Positions 37,224 through 47,328 are shown, counted from the first letter of the stretch. The stretch is DNA of 64,000 bases from Sphingobacterium sp. (GCA_031277685.1 JAITLV010000044.1:62001-126000), one strand, 5' to 3'. Translations and numbers: made by a program. The notes: generated from the sequence alone by a model not told the origin.

Positions 37224-39581
37224 ATGCAAATTAATAAATTTCTATTGACGGGGCTTCTATTTTCCGTAAATTTTCTATCTATCGCCCAAATTTCCCAGCC
37301 GCAGATCAGCGGAAAAGTTTCAAATAGGAACGGCCAAGCCGTTGAAGGGGCTTCTTTATTGGTTAAGTCAACCCAAATCGGAACTGTAAGTGCTACTGAT
37401 GGTAGTTTTCAGTTAAAGTTACCCTCTTTTAAGCAGTATGTGATACAGGTGAGTGCCGTAGGTTACCTAAGTCAGGAGAAGGAGATCGTACTGAAGCCAT
37501 CGGATACTTCGAAGGTCGACATTATGCTAGAAAGGGATTCCCGGGCTTTGAAAGTGGTTGACGTTACTGGTATGACCGAAAAGGCAAAGCTTGTCCAGGG
37601 CGGCTTTAATGTAAATGCGATCGAGACCAAATCACTGGCCAATACCACTTCCGATTTGAACCAGATATTGAGCCGCAGCACCGGCGTCAGGGTGAGGGAA
37701 AGTGGAGGCCTGGGGTCGGATTTCAATTTTTCGATCAATGGCCTCTCCGGAAAACAGGTGAAATTTTTTATTGATGGTATCCCAATGGAGAATTTCGGCA
37801 ATTCGATGTCACTCAATAATATTCCTGTCAATCTTGCCGAGCGCATAGAAGTGTATAAAGGGGTGGTTCCGGTAGAATTGGGTGCAGATGCCCTGGGTGG
37901 AGCTGTTAACATTGTCACCAATCAAACTGTCGAAAAATACCTCGATGCCAGCTATAGTTATGGTTCCTTTAATACCCACCGTGCAGCTTTAAGTGGACGC
38001 TACACCGATGTTAAAACCGGTTTTACAATTAATGCTGGCGGTTTTTACAATTATTCAGACAACAATTATCTGATGCGGGATGTGACGGTGAGACTGGCTT
38101 CAGGCGGAAATGAGGTCAAGGATGCTAAACGCTTCCATGATGCCTTTCGGTCAACAATGGGGCAGGTAGAAATGGGTTTCAGGAATAAAGCGTGGGCTGA
38201 TATTTTACTCGTGGGAGCGCTCTACTCTTCCGGCTATAAGGAAAGGCAGACGGGTGCACAACAAGATATCGTGTTTGGAAAGGTACATTCGCGCGGCAAC
38301 TTTTTTATGCCCAGCTTAAAGTATAAGAAAAAAGATCTGTTCTTAAATGGACTAGATGTGAGCGTATTTGCATCCTATGCTAAAGACAGGACTACGAGCG
38401 TTGATACCTCGGCGGCAAAATATAACTGGGATGGCGATATCATCTCCACGGATAAAAACTTTGCCGAACAGGGCGCTTTCTCCCATTTTAAATATACCAA
38501 TAAATTTTTTGTGATCCGGACGAATGCAGCTTATGCGCTTAATACCGGCAATTCAATTGACCTGAACTACGCACTTACTGCTGGTCGGAGAACAGGAATC
38601 AACACCTATCAAGGGGCGGGGCAGGAAAATAACCCATTAGATATACCCAATAAGCTTGATAAGGGTGTTCTTGGGTTGTCCTGGCAAAACCGGTTATTTG
38701 GCGAACGGTTAACGACATCGGTCTTTGCCAAGCAATACCATATCCATTCCTATATCCGATCGGCTGTTTATTATAACGGTAGCGGATACGTAAAAGAGGA
38801 GGCCGATCAAAGTAAGGATTATTATGGTTATGGAATCGCTACACGGTTTAAGCTAACGGACGGAGCAGGTATTAAGGCATCCTTCGAGCATGCTTACCGT
38901 TTACCAGATGTGGAAGAACTTTTTGGTGATGGGGTAACAGTACTGGCCAATCCCCAGCTGAAGCCCGAAGAAAGCGATAATTACAACCTTGGCATTTATT
39001 ATGGCATAAAGATCGGTGAGCATCACTTATCGGCTGAAGCTTCCGGTTTCTATCGTGGTGCAAAAGATTTTATTAATGCAGTCCCGGGCGGTGTATATTC
39101 ATCCTTTATAAATATCGGCAAGGTCAATATCACTGGTTTTGATGGAGAACTGAAATATGGCTATCAGGATTGGCTGAACTTTACGGTGAATGGTAGTTAT
39201 ATGAATGCCCTCAATGCAGATAAGAGCTCAACCGTTTTTGAGGACAGAATTCCCAACCAGCCCTGGCTTTTCGGAAATGCGGATTTAGGTTTAGGGAAGA
39301 ATGACCTCTTTGGTAAAGACACCCGGCTTCAGTTTAACTGGTTTACTCAATATACCCACTGGTTTTATCTCAACTGGCCGAGCCGTGGATTTACGGAGGG
39401 CAAAAGTCGAATTCCCACGCAGACCATCCATAATGCCACACTAACCTATTCTTTTCACCAGGGGCGATACAACCTATCCCTAGAGTCGAGAAATATCTTT
39501 AATGAAACCGCCTATGACAGTTTTAGGCTACAAAAACCGGGGCGGTCATTTCTGGTCAAACTACGCTACTTTATTAAATAA
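37224..39581 (+). CDS. TonB-dependent receptor (XusA-like)
   Basis: CarboxypepD domain; plug VRVRESGGLGSDFNFSINGLSGKQVKFFIDGIPMENFGNSMSLNNIPVNLAERIEVYKGVVPVELGADALGGAVNIVTN; no STN segment seen. Confidence 0.93.
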   Translation: MQINKFLLTGLLFSVNFLSIAQISQPQISGKVSNRNGQAVEGASLLVKSTQIGTVSATDGSFQLKLPSFKQYVIQVSAVGYLSQEKEIVLKPSDTSKVDIMLERDSRALKVVDVTGMTEKAKLVQGGFNVNAIETKSLANTTSDLNQILSRSTGVRVRESGGLGSDFNFSINGLSGKQVKFFIDGIPMENFGNSMSLNNIPVNLAERIEVYKGVVPVELGADALGGAVNIVTNQTVEKYLDASYSYGSFNTHRAALSGRYTDVKTGFTINAGGFYNYSDNNYLMRDVTVRLASGGNEVKDAKRFHDAFRSTMGQVEMGFRNKAWADILLVGALYSSGYKERQTGAQQDIVFGKVHSRGNFFMPSLKYKKKDLFLNGLDVSVFASYAKDRTTSVDTSAAKYNWDGDIISTDKNFAEQGAFSHFKYTNKFFVIRTNAAYALNTGNSIDLNYALTAGRRTGINTYQGAGQENNPLDIPNKLDKGVLGLSWQNRLFGERLTTSVFAKQYHIHSYIRSAVYYNGSGYVKEEADQSKDYYGYGIATRFKLTDGAGIKASFEHAYRLPDVEELFGDGVTVLANPQLKPEESDNYNLGIYYGIKIGEHHLSAEASGFYRGAKDFINAVPGGVYSSFINIGKVNITGFDGELKYGYQDWLNFTVNGSYMNALNADKSSTVFEDRIPNQPWLFGNADLGLGKNDLFGKDTRLQFNWFTQYTHWFYLNWPSRGFTEGKSRIPTQTIHNATLTYSFHQGRYNLSLESRNIFNETAYDSFRLQKPGRSFLVKLRYFIK

Positions 39582-39615
39582 TTCAATCATTCTTAATTAT
39601 AAAAACCATCTTAAA

Positions 39616-40824
39616 ATGAAAACAAAAACTACCTTGAGCAAACTGTTCCTTGTCGTACTAGGTCTCGCCGTTTCGGTATCCTCATGTAAAAAAAGTTCAG
39701 AGGGGAGCCAGGAAGGTGGCGAGAGTCAGGACGGTAATGCCTATGCCATTGTTGGCGAGGTCACCAATCCCTCGGCACTTTATTTCCTTAATTCAGGAAC
39801 ACTGGCAAGTGGGTCGGTTACTGCAGTAGGAAAAGGTGCAGAAGTAACTGGGACTGCCAGACTGTTCAAAAAAGGTAATTATTATAATATTGCCAACGGA
39901 ACGTTAACCAAATACAAGTATGAAAATAATCTGTTAACAGCGTCTGGACAAGTTGCAGTAACAGGCGCAGCACTGTATTCTTATTGGATCAACGATGAAA
40001 CACTTATCGTTTGGAATGGTATTACCACAGCTCCCAATAATGTAATGAGCTATAGCATAGTTAATGTGTCCAATATGACAGTGACTAAAACGGGTAACCT
40101 TTCCTTTAGCGGTCTGGCGACAGGAGATAAGGCGATTTATTTGAACGGTTGTATACTCCGGAATGGGCGTTTATATCTACCATATGCGGTTTACAATTCA
40201 GACTGGACCTCAACTGAGGTATCCTATCTAGCTTCTGTAGATTATCCGGCGATGACCAACCTGAGTATCTCAACTGATACACGTTCAGCTTATGCGGGTT
40301 CTTTTTCAGCTGTCATCCCTTCGACGGCATTGCTTAACGGTGATATCTATATGTTGACCAACACTGGAGATAGGTGGGCTGTGACGCCAAATAAACCAAG
40401 CGCCGTATACAGAATCAAAGCCGGAGAAAATAAATTCGATACTTCCTACTTTTTCGATCTTTCAGCAATCAGTTCCGGCAATCGGGAGTTTTATGGTTTT
40501 TGGGATTTGGGTAATGGAAAAGCTATTACCAGATTAGGAAGAACGGATCTTTTAAAAACTTTTCAGGACTATTTTTCAACCGATGTCTTCGAATATTATC
40601 TGGTAGACGTCGTAGCTAAAACAAAAACGAAGTTAAACCTGCCTTTAAGCAAGGTAGTACATGCATCACCTGTACTGGTTGAGAACGGAAAGGCCTATAT
40701 TGCTGTAGCTTCCTCTACTAGTGGAAACTTTGTTTACACCTATGATATCGCAAGTGGCAGCTTAACCAAAGGGCTTGAGATTAAAGGAGTAGACAATGTA
40801 AATTGGATTTCAAGATTTAATTAA
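39616..40824 (+). CDS. DUF4374-like (XusB-like) surface lipoprotein
   Basis: Lipobox LAVSVSSCKKS; beta-propeller-like; between receptor and PepSY genes; likely start ATG 39616. Confidence 0.78.
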   Translation: MKTKTTLSKLFLVVLGLAVSVSSCKKSSEGSQEGGESQDGNAYAIVGEVTNPSALYFLNSGTLASGSVTAVGKGAEVTGTARLFKKGNYYNIANGTLTKYKYENNLLTASGQVAVTGAALYSYWINDETLIVWNGITTAPNNVMSYSIVNVSNMTVTKTGNLSFSGLATGDKAIYLNGCILRNGRLYLPYAVYNSDWTSTEVSYLASVDYPAMTNLSISTDTRSAYAGSFSAVIPSTALLNGDIYMLTNTGDRWAVTPNKPSAVYRIKAGENKFDTSYFFDLSAISSGNREFYGFWDLGNGKAITRLGRTDLLKTFQDYFSTDVFEYYLVDVVAKTKTKLNLPLSKVVHASPVLVENGKAYIAVASSTSGNFVYTYDIASGSLTKGLEIKGVDNVNWISRFN

Positions 40825-40828
40825 CAGC

Positions 40829-41968
40829 ATGTTCAGGAAAATCAATAACTGGTTGCATTTATGGCTAGGGCTTATTTCAGGAATCATTATGCTGGTGGTA
40901 TGCCTGACCGGAGCTGTATGGGTATTTGCGGATGATATTAGGGACCTCATCGAACCGCCTATTGTTGTGGATAAGCAGCATAAGGCGATCATCAGTCCAT
41001 CTGATATCAGTGGTATCGTGCACAGACTTTATCCAGGGGAGCCTATTAATACCGTTTTTTATAAGGACGGTTCAGCAGTTGAGGTATTGATCAAGAAGTG
41101 GGGAAATGACCCACTTCTTGTTTTTTTAGATCCCTACACCGGCAAAGTGCTCTATAAGCGAATCCTTGAAGACCGCCTTACACTTTTTTTCTACTGGATA
41201 GAAGCCGGACACAGAAACCTGTGGTTGCCGTTTAAATTGGGCAGGGCTGTGGTGAATTATGGGACACTGGTCTTTGTTGTGCTACTTATTACGGGATTGA
41301 TATGGTGGTACCCTAAGAAATGGAACCGCTCTACCCGCAACAAGAGTTTTAAGATCAAGTGGGATGCAAAATGGAAACGTATCAATATCGATCTGCATAA
41401 TGTCCTCGGCTTTTATGCATTGCTGATATTATTGCTTCTATCCCTCACAGGGATGATCTATGGGATCAAGTGGTATAGCAATGGCCTTTACCTGGCTACT
41501 ACTGGCAACAGCATGCCCGAATGGTCGGCGCCAGTATCTGATAGTACAGCAGTAAAAACACTTAAACTAGAGGCGGCACTTGATCATGCAATGGGAAAGG
41601 TCAGAAAACGTTTTCCCCGGAGTGCAGGATATTTTTTTAGGATGCCGGATAGCCTCGATGTGAAGGCCGCAATTGAGATTGACGTTTATCCGAAGCTGAA
41701 CAGCTATTACGCGAATCAGAACATCTGTTTTGATCGTTACACGGTTAAGGAAATTGTCCGTCCGGATTATTATTCTGCGAGCTTTGAAGGAGTCGGTAGT
41801 GGGCTCAAAATCAGGAGGATGAACTATGACATCCACGTAGGGAGGATCTTGGGCTTTCCCGGGAAGATTATCGCTTTTTTTGCCAGTCTTATTGGAGCTT
41901 CGTTGCCTGTAACAGGTTTTATTATTTGGTATAACCGAAAGTTCGGCAAGAAATCAAAAAAACGTTAG
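40829..41968 (+). CDS. PepSY-associated TM helix domain protein (XusC-like)
   Basis: KINNWLHLWLGLISGIIMLVVCLTGAVWVFADDIRDLIEP, four TM helices, LHNVLGFYALLILLLLSLTGMIYGIKWY. Confidence 0.93.
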   Translation: MFRKINNWLHLWLGLISGIIMLVVCLTGAVWVFADDIRDLIEPPIVVDKQHKAIISPSDISGIVHRLYPGEPINTVFYKDGSAVEVLIKKWGNDPLLVFLDPYTGKVLYKRILEDRLTLFFYWIEAGHRNLWLPFKLGRAVVNYGTLVFVVLLITGLIWWYPKKWNRSTRNKSFKIKWDAKWKRINIDLHNVLGFYALLILLLLSLTGMIYGIKWYSNGLYLATTGNSMPEWSAPVSDSTAVKTLKLEAALDHAMGKVRKRFPRSAGYFFRMPDSLDVKAAIEIDVYPKLNSYYANQNICFDRYTVKEIVRPDYYSASFEGVGSGLKIRRMNYDIHVGRILGFPGKIIAFFASLIGASLPVTGFIIWYNRKFGKKSKKR

Positions 41969-42372
41969 GGTTTATTCCTCATCGTCAGTGACTCTTTGGC
42001 TGCGAATCTTCGAGTGAAAAAACTATTGTATAAATAAAACTGTTTGTGAAATGGTCTTTTAACATAAGGCTACATTAAAAACCTCTCGTTAACTTATGCT
42101 TTAAACCTTAAAAGCCTGTAGGGAATTGACAAGTTCAAACACCCTGAAAACTTATCCCTCTCTGCATCGACAGCAGAATGCATTTGTAAAACGCATATTT
42201 TCAGTACATTGTTTGGGTAATCTGCCTGACTTTTTTTAGTCAAAATTTAATATACTCAAAATCAGTTATTTGTATAGATTGTCCTTTATAAGGGCGGTTA
42301 GAATATTTGGTATGTTAATTGCAAATGCAGCGTTATTATATATTTAATTACTAACTACTAAAAGAAATCCAG

Positions 42373-42513
42373 ATGAGCATGGACAAAAATAATATTACTG
42401 GAAAAGATCAGATCATCTCTAAAACTTCGAAGGCTGTCAGTGACGTCGTACCGCAGGTTAAAAAAAAATATACCAAAGCCATCGTAAATATGCTAGATCT
42501 TTCAAAAAAATAA
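42373..42513 (+). CDS. hypothetical protein, 46 aa
   Basis: MSMDKNNITGKDQIISKTSKAVSDVVPQVKKKYTKAIVNMLDLSKK*; 11 nt before the GNAT gene. Confidence 0.4.
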   Translation: MSMDKNNITGKDQIISKTSKAVSDVVPQVKKKYTKAIVNMLDLSKK

Positions 42514-42524
42514 GCGATTGCAAA

Positions 42525-43034
42525 ATGGTGTATTCAGACAGATTAGTTTTTCGGGAACCTACACAACAGGATTTTCAGCGATATTATGAGATAAATTCAG
42601 ATCCGGACACGAATTTATATAATCCACAGGGTGCTATGAGTATCGAAACAGCTAAAAAATCATTTGAGGTTATTCTTGCCCATTGGGAAAGTCAAAAATT
42701 TGGTACATGGAAAATCATGGAAAAACTTCATTCTGATTTTGTTATCGGATTTGGCGGTATTACTTTCAGATATTACGGTAGTGAATTAAAACTTAATTTA
42801 GGTTATCGGTTCGATAAAAATTATTGGGGTAAAGGTTATGCGACAGAATTTGCTTTGAAGACAATTGGATATGCTTTCTCAATCCTTAATCAAAAAGAGA
42901 TATATGCCTTAGTAAGACCCGATAATATGGCATCAATTAGAGTGCTTGAAAAATCTGGAATGTTACTTGTAGATACCCTCCATGATATTCAGGGCAGAGA
43001 TGACAGTTTAGTTTATCAAACCAAAAAAATGTAA
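42525..43034 (+). CDS. GNAT family N-acetyltransferase
   Basis: LGYRFDKNYWGKGYATEFALKTIGYAFSILNQKEIYALVRPDNMASIRVLEKSGM. Confidence 0.94.
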   Translation: MVYSDRLVFREPTQQDFQRYYEINSDPDTNLYNPQGAMSIETAKKSFEVILAHWESQKFGTWKIMEKLHSDFVIGFGGITFRYYGSELKLNLGYRFDKNYWGKGYATEFALKTIGYAFSILNQKEIYALVRPDNMASIRVLEKSGMLLVDTLHDIQGRDDSLVYQTKKM

Positions 43035-43279
43035 AACATAAATTGGATTGACAGGGGCGTTGGAATTGAAAGGTTCCGTATTGGATACGTAGTTTTTATC
43101 TCTTGGCAGTCAGCAGACACTGAAATAGAAATACCTTCTTAAAAAACGAAATCCGATTATGGTAGTTTCGAAACGCTTTTCATGGTATAATGATCTATGA
43201 AATCTTCAGAGTAAAGTTTACGTTTTATTGAGGAAAGTAGTTCCTTTTCTTTAGACTTTTATTATAATGTCTGTTTAAA

Positions 43280-44134
43280 ATGAGTAAGAGAAACAAAAAT
43301 ATTCCGATTAACAGGTTGCCTGAAGGAAGTGGTAAAGGTATTATGATGATGCGCGGATCATTTCATGGATCTCCAGATTCTGAAGTCAAACGTGCTCATC
43401 GCGACGGAGGATACACGTTTATCATTCAGGAAAAAGGAAATACAACGCTTGAAATTGATTTTCAAACCTATTGCATTAAAGCTCCGGCTATTGTCTACTT
43501 AAATCCCCATCAGGTGCATCGTGTGATATCATTCGACAAGGCAATGATCAGTACCTGGATCGTTACCGAAGAAAACATCCGGACAGCATACTTGAACTTG
43601 TTGGAAGATCTCACACCGGTAGAGATATTGCGAGTAGGACCTGAGAAGCTTGCTGTGCTGATAGACTCGGCAGCCCTATGTATGAAATTATCTGAGGAAA
43701 AAACGGAGGTTTTGTATCATTCCATTTTAAAAGAAAGCTGCAATACCTTGATAGCACTCATTATTTCACAATATCTAGCCCAGGAAAAACCAATAGGATA
43801 CCATACCCGATTTGAGGATATTACAAGAGCGTTTAAAACGGCATTGGAAAAGAATTATAAGCATGTTAAAAATCCAAGGGACTATGCGAGACTTTTAAAT
43901 CTATCTACTCCATACCTCAATGAATGTGTGAAGTTTACGACTGGCAAACCCGTTTCCATTCATATTCAGCATCGCATTATACTAGAGGCCAAACGGCTGC
44001 TTTTTCATTCTGTTAAGTCTGTGAAAGAGATTGCAGTTGAATTGGGCTATGATGACTTTTCCTATTTCTCACGGCTGTTCAGCAAAGCGGTGGGGATGTC
44101 ACCAACCGCCTTTCTTGAAAAAAACCGCGAATAG
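43280..44134 (+). CDS. AraC family transcriptional regulator
   Basis: Cupin AraC-binding N-terminus; C-terminal HTH VKEIAVELGYDDFSYFSRLFSKAVGMSPTAF. Confidence 0.93.
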   Translation: MSKRNKNIPINRLPEGSGKGIMMMRGSFHGSPDSEVKRAHRDGGYTFIIQEKGNTTLEIDFQTYCIKAPAIVYLNPHQVHRVISFDKAMISTWIVTEENIRTAYLNLLEDLTPVEILRVGPEKLAVLIDSAALCMKLSEEKTEVLYHSILKESCNTLIALIISQYLAQEKPIGYHTRFEDITRAFKTALEKNYKHVKNPRDYARLLNLSTPYLNECVKFTTGKPVSIHIQHRIILEAKRLLFHSVKSVKEIAVELGYDDFSYFSRLFSKAVGMSPTAFLEKNRE

Positions 44135-44209
44135 TCCTAGACTTGCCGACTCTCGTCATTGTATCACCGTTCTTTCCGCCCTTCCTTTGTATCATTAAGA
44201 AAGATAGAA

Positions 44210-45373
44210 ATGTTAAGTAAAAAAAATATAGCCATCGTTGGGGCTGGGCCAGGTGGTCTGACATTGGCCAGGTTGTTACAGATGAAAGGTGTCCAGGTTA
44301 ATGTCTATGACAGAGATTTTAGTCAAGCCGCGCGAGTACAAGGCGCTATTGTAGATCTGCACTTTGATTCAGGGCTCAAAGCGATAGAGGCAGCCGGGCT
44401 TTTGGAGTCCTTTAAAGCAAAGTACATGAAAGGGGCTGACAAATACCGCCTGCTTGATCCATATGGAAATATCCTGATGGATGAAAATCAGCGAGATAAA
44501 GAATCCCTGTTCGGAGAAGAAGATTTTCGACCTGAAATCGATAGAGGAGCACTAAGAGATCTCCTGATCGACGGACTGCTTCCTGATACCGTAGTTTGGG
44601 ATAGCCAGCTTATAAGTTTGCAGGAAAATGAAGATACATGGGAATTACAATTTAAGAATGGAATGACCACAAACGCCGATCTGGTCATCGGATCGGACGG
44701 TTACCGTTCTATGGTGCGTCCATACCTGACAGATTTAAAGGCACGATATTCAGGAGCTGCAATTATCCAGGGCGAAATTGACCATCCCGATATTGCATGC
44801 CCCGAAATGTACGCATTAGTTAATCAAGGAAATTTGATGGCAATGGGCGATGGGGCTTCCCTCGTTGTACAGCCCCGCGGTGATGGTGGTTTCACTTTTT
44901 ATGCAGCTTCCATGTATCCTGAAAATTGGGGTATATCCAGTGGTATAAATTTCGGTAACACTATAGAAGTGAGCAGGTATTTACATAAACATTTTGCAAA
45001 TTGGAATCCTATATTCCTTACGCTTTTTGTAGCCAGCGAAACTTTCACCTGGCGTCCACTGAATTATTTTCCGTTATCAACCAAGTGGGCTGCTAAAAAT
45101 AATCTTACTCTCATTGGGGATGCGGCGCATTTAATGCCGCCCAACGGTGAAGGCGTCAACCTAGCCATGCTGGATGCCCTGGATCTATGTAAATGCCTGA
45201 CCAGTGGAGATCATATAAGCCTTAAAGAAGCTATTACAGCCTACGAAAATATCATGTTTGAACGGGCAGCACCCCTTTGCCGGGAGACAATTGATGGAAT
45301 AGAAGATTTTGCTGCACCAACGAATGAATCTGTACAAGAATTAGTTAATATGCTAAGCCCTAATAAATCATAG
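44210..45373 (+). CDS. FAD-dependent monooxygenase, Tet(X)-like
   Basis: KNIAIVGAGPGGLTLARLLQMKGVQVNVYDRD; RPEIDRGALRDLLIDGLLPDTVVWDSQL; LIGDAAHLMPPNGEGVNLAMLDALDL; likely start ATG 44210. Confidence 0.85.
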   Translation: MLSKKNIAIVGAGPGGLTLARLLQMKGVQVNVYDRDFSQAARVQGAIVDLHFDSGLKAIEAAGLLESFKAKYMKGADKYRLLDPYGNILMDENQRDKESLFGEEDFRPEIDRGALRDLLIDGLLPDTVVWDSQLISLQENEDTWELQFKNGMTTNADLVIGSDGYRSMVRPYLTDLKARYSGAAIIQGEIDHPDIACPEMYALVNQGNLMAMGDGASLVVQPRGDGGFTFYAASMYPENWGISSGINFGNTIEVSRYLHKHFANWNPIFLTLFVASETFTWRPLNYFPLSTKWAAKNNLTLIGDAAHLMPPNGEGVNLAMLDALDLCKCLTSGDHISLKEAITAYENIMFERAAPLCRETIDGIEDFAAPTNESVQELVNMLSPNKS

Positions 45374-45375
45374 CT

Positions 45376-45404
45376 AGAAGTACCTTAAAAGTACTTCTCT
45401 TTTT
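45376..45404 (+). terminator. Rho-independent terminator
   Basis: AGAAGTAC-cttaaaa-GTACTTCT followed by CTTTTTT, just after the monooxygenase stop. Confidence 0.8.
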
Positions 45405-45697
45405 TCGTCAGCGATGAGATGAAAAAGCCTTTTGCAGCTTGATTTAGTTCCGGGTCTATTCCGCAATCAAATTTCAGTATTATACTTGTTTCAGCTTTTG
45501 ATGTTATACAGGTTATTATTTTTTGGGAGATAAAATTTCTATTAAAATAACCGTAGATAAGAATTGTATTCATAACGTGATAAAATGAAAATTTACGCAA
45601 ACGTTTGTTTTGAAAACTTAACTTTTAATGCGAAAAAAATCCAGTATGTTTGATTAGGAACAGCAATGTTATAACTAATTAAGCCAGCAATTAAATT

Positions 45698-46267
45698 ATG
45701 AATTCAAAATTGTTGATCAAAGATATTTCAGATTTTGAAATGTTGGTGAATACCCATACAGACAAGCTGACACAGACTGCTTTCCTAAAAATTGGAAATT
45801 TGCAGGATGCGGAAGATCTTGTACAGGATCTCTTCATCAATCTTTGGATCAAAAGAGAGTCCATTGTTGTACATGGTCCAGTCTACAATTACCTTTATGT
45901 CTCCCTGCGGAATAAAATTATGAATTATTTTGCTAAGGCCAAGCTGCGTCAGGATGTGAAAAATAAGCTTGCGATAAACCTTGAAGTCGTAGATCTTTCC
46001 TTGGTCAACCTTTTGATCGAAAAAGATCTAAACACCTTGTTTTCGGAAATTTTGAGCGAGTTACCGGATCACATGCAAAAGATTTTTAAACTACGCAATG
46101 AAGATTTTACGCTCAGGGAGATTGCTGTTACTTTAGGATTGGCAGAGCAGACGGTGAAAGGATACAGTGCAGAAATGCATCGTCGTATTAAAGCCATGTT
46201 AATAGAGCGTCATCCCGAATTCGCCCGTTCACTTACAGTAATGCTTTCTTTTTTACTGGTCAAGTAA
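45698..46267 (+). CDS. ECF RNA polymerase sigma factor
   Basis: ISDFEMLVNTHTDKLTQTAFLKIGNLQDAEDLVQDLFINLWIKRESI; FTLREIAVTLGLAEQTVKGYSAEMHRRIK. Confidence 0.94.
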   Translation: MNSKLLIKDISDFEMLVNTHTDKLTQTAFLKIGNLQDAEDLVQDLFINLWIKRESIVVHGPVYNYLYVSLRNKIMNYFAKAKLRQDVKNKLAINLEVVDLSLVNLLIEKDLNTLFSEILSELPDHMQKIFKLRNEDFTLREIAVTLGLAEQTVKGYSAEMHRRIKAMLIERHPEFARSLTVMLSFLLVK

Positions 46268-46344
46268 TTTTTTTTAATTCCTTACATACTTTTGATTATC
46301 ACCAGCTGTCTTACTAGAAAGAATACATCTAGAAAAGATTACCC

Positions 46345-47328
46345 GTGGATCAAAACCAGTTAAAAAAACTAATCAAGAAGTACCAGGAAGGTACAGCGAG
46401 TGCTGCAGAGAAATTTGTTGTGGAATATTGGTATGAATCCTTGGGACAGCAAGAAACCGAAGAATCAGAAATAGTTTTTATTCCAGATCGCAAAAATCTT
46501 AAGCAGCGGATTGTGTGGGCTGCCGCTGAATACACAGGCAAGCGGTCGACTTACACACGACGCTTTATATATGTTGTTGTAGCGAGCGTCCTGCTGTTTA
46601 TGCTAACAACCGTTTTATATCATCAATATTTTTCAGCATCGCAGATTGACAGTCTGATCAAGCCAATCAAAATAGTATATCTACATAGAGGAACCATAAC
46701 CACTGGTACTGCCGAGCGAACGACAGTCATTCTGAACGATGGTACCAAAGTAATTCTGAATGCCAACTCAGGTTTAACAGTTGCCAATTACGATCAACTG
46801 CGCGATGTGAAGCTCTATGGCGAAGCCTTCTTTGATGTCAAGAGAGATCCGTCGAGGCCCTTTACGGTACATGGCGGTGGATTACATATCAAGGTGTTGG
46901 GTACCAGTTTTAATGTCAAGGCTTATCGCGATATCAGTAATACATCAGTATCGGTGCGTACAGGTAAAGTTCAAGTTGACAACAACCAGAAAAATCTGCG
47001 CACATTGCTGCCTGATGAAAATATATCTTACGATCGCAAATCTAGTGATTTTAAATTGACCAATGCTGAATATTCTTTAGAGACCTCCTGGTTATCGGAC
47101 CATGTCAAACTTGATCAGGCAAGCTTCGAAGAATTGAGCCAAAATTTTAAGAATTTCTATGGATTCTCACTCCATACAGCCGATGAGAAATTATTGAAGG
47201 ATCGTTATAATATTAATTTCCGACAATCCAAAACAATGACAGCCGCGCTGGAGGAGATTCAGTTATTGACCGGTAAGAAAATTAGTGTTAATAATAAGCA
47301 GGAGGGAAAAGAGATCATTTTATACTAA
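46345..47328 (+). CDS. FecR family anti-sigma factor
   Basis: TTVILNDGTKVILNANSGLTV...LYGEAFFDVKRDPSRPFTVHGGGLHIKVLGTSFNVKAY. Confidence 0.94.
   Translation: MDQNQLKKLIKKYQEGTASAAEKFVVEYWYESLGQQETEESEIVFIPDRKNLKQRIVWAAAEYTGKRSTYTRRFIYVVVASVLLFMLTTVLYHQYFSASQIDSLIKPIKIVYLHRGTITTGTAERTTVILNDGTKVILNANSGLTVANYDQLRDVKLYGEAFFDVKRDPSRPFTVHGGGLHIKVLGTSFNVKAYRDISNTSVSVRTGKVQVDNNQKNLRTLLPDENISYDRKSSDFKLTNAEYSLETSWLSDHVKLDQASFEELSQNFKNFYGFSLHTADEKLLKDRYNINFRQSKTMTAALEEIQLLTGKKISVNNKQEGKEIILY

Noticed and set aside
37472-37921. 149-aa antisense ORF inside the XusA-like receptor
   Set aside because: Overlaps a confident TonB receptor plug domain on the opposite strand; no independent signal
45385-45600. 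71-aa minus-strand ORF downstream of the monooxygenase
   Set aside because: Its 3' end lies in the terminator hairpin and there is no recognisable family; weak evidence either way
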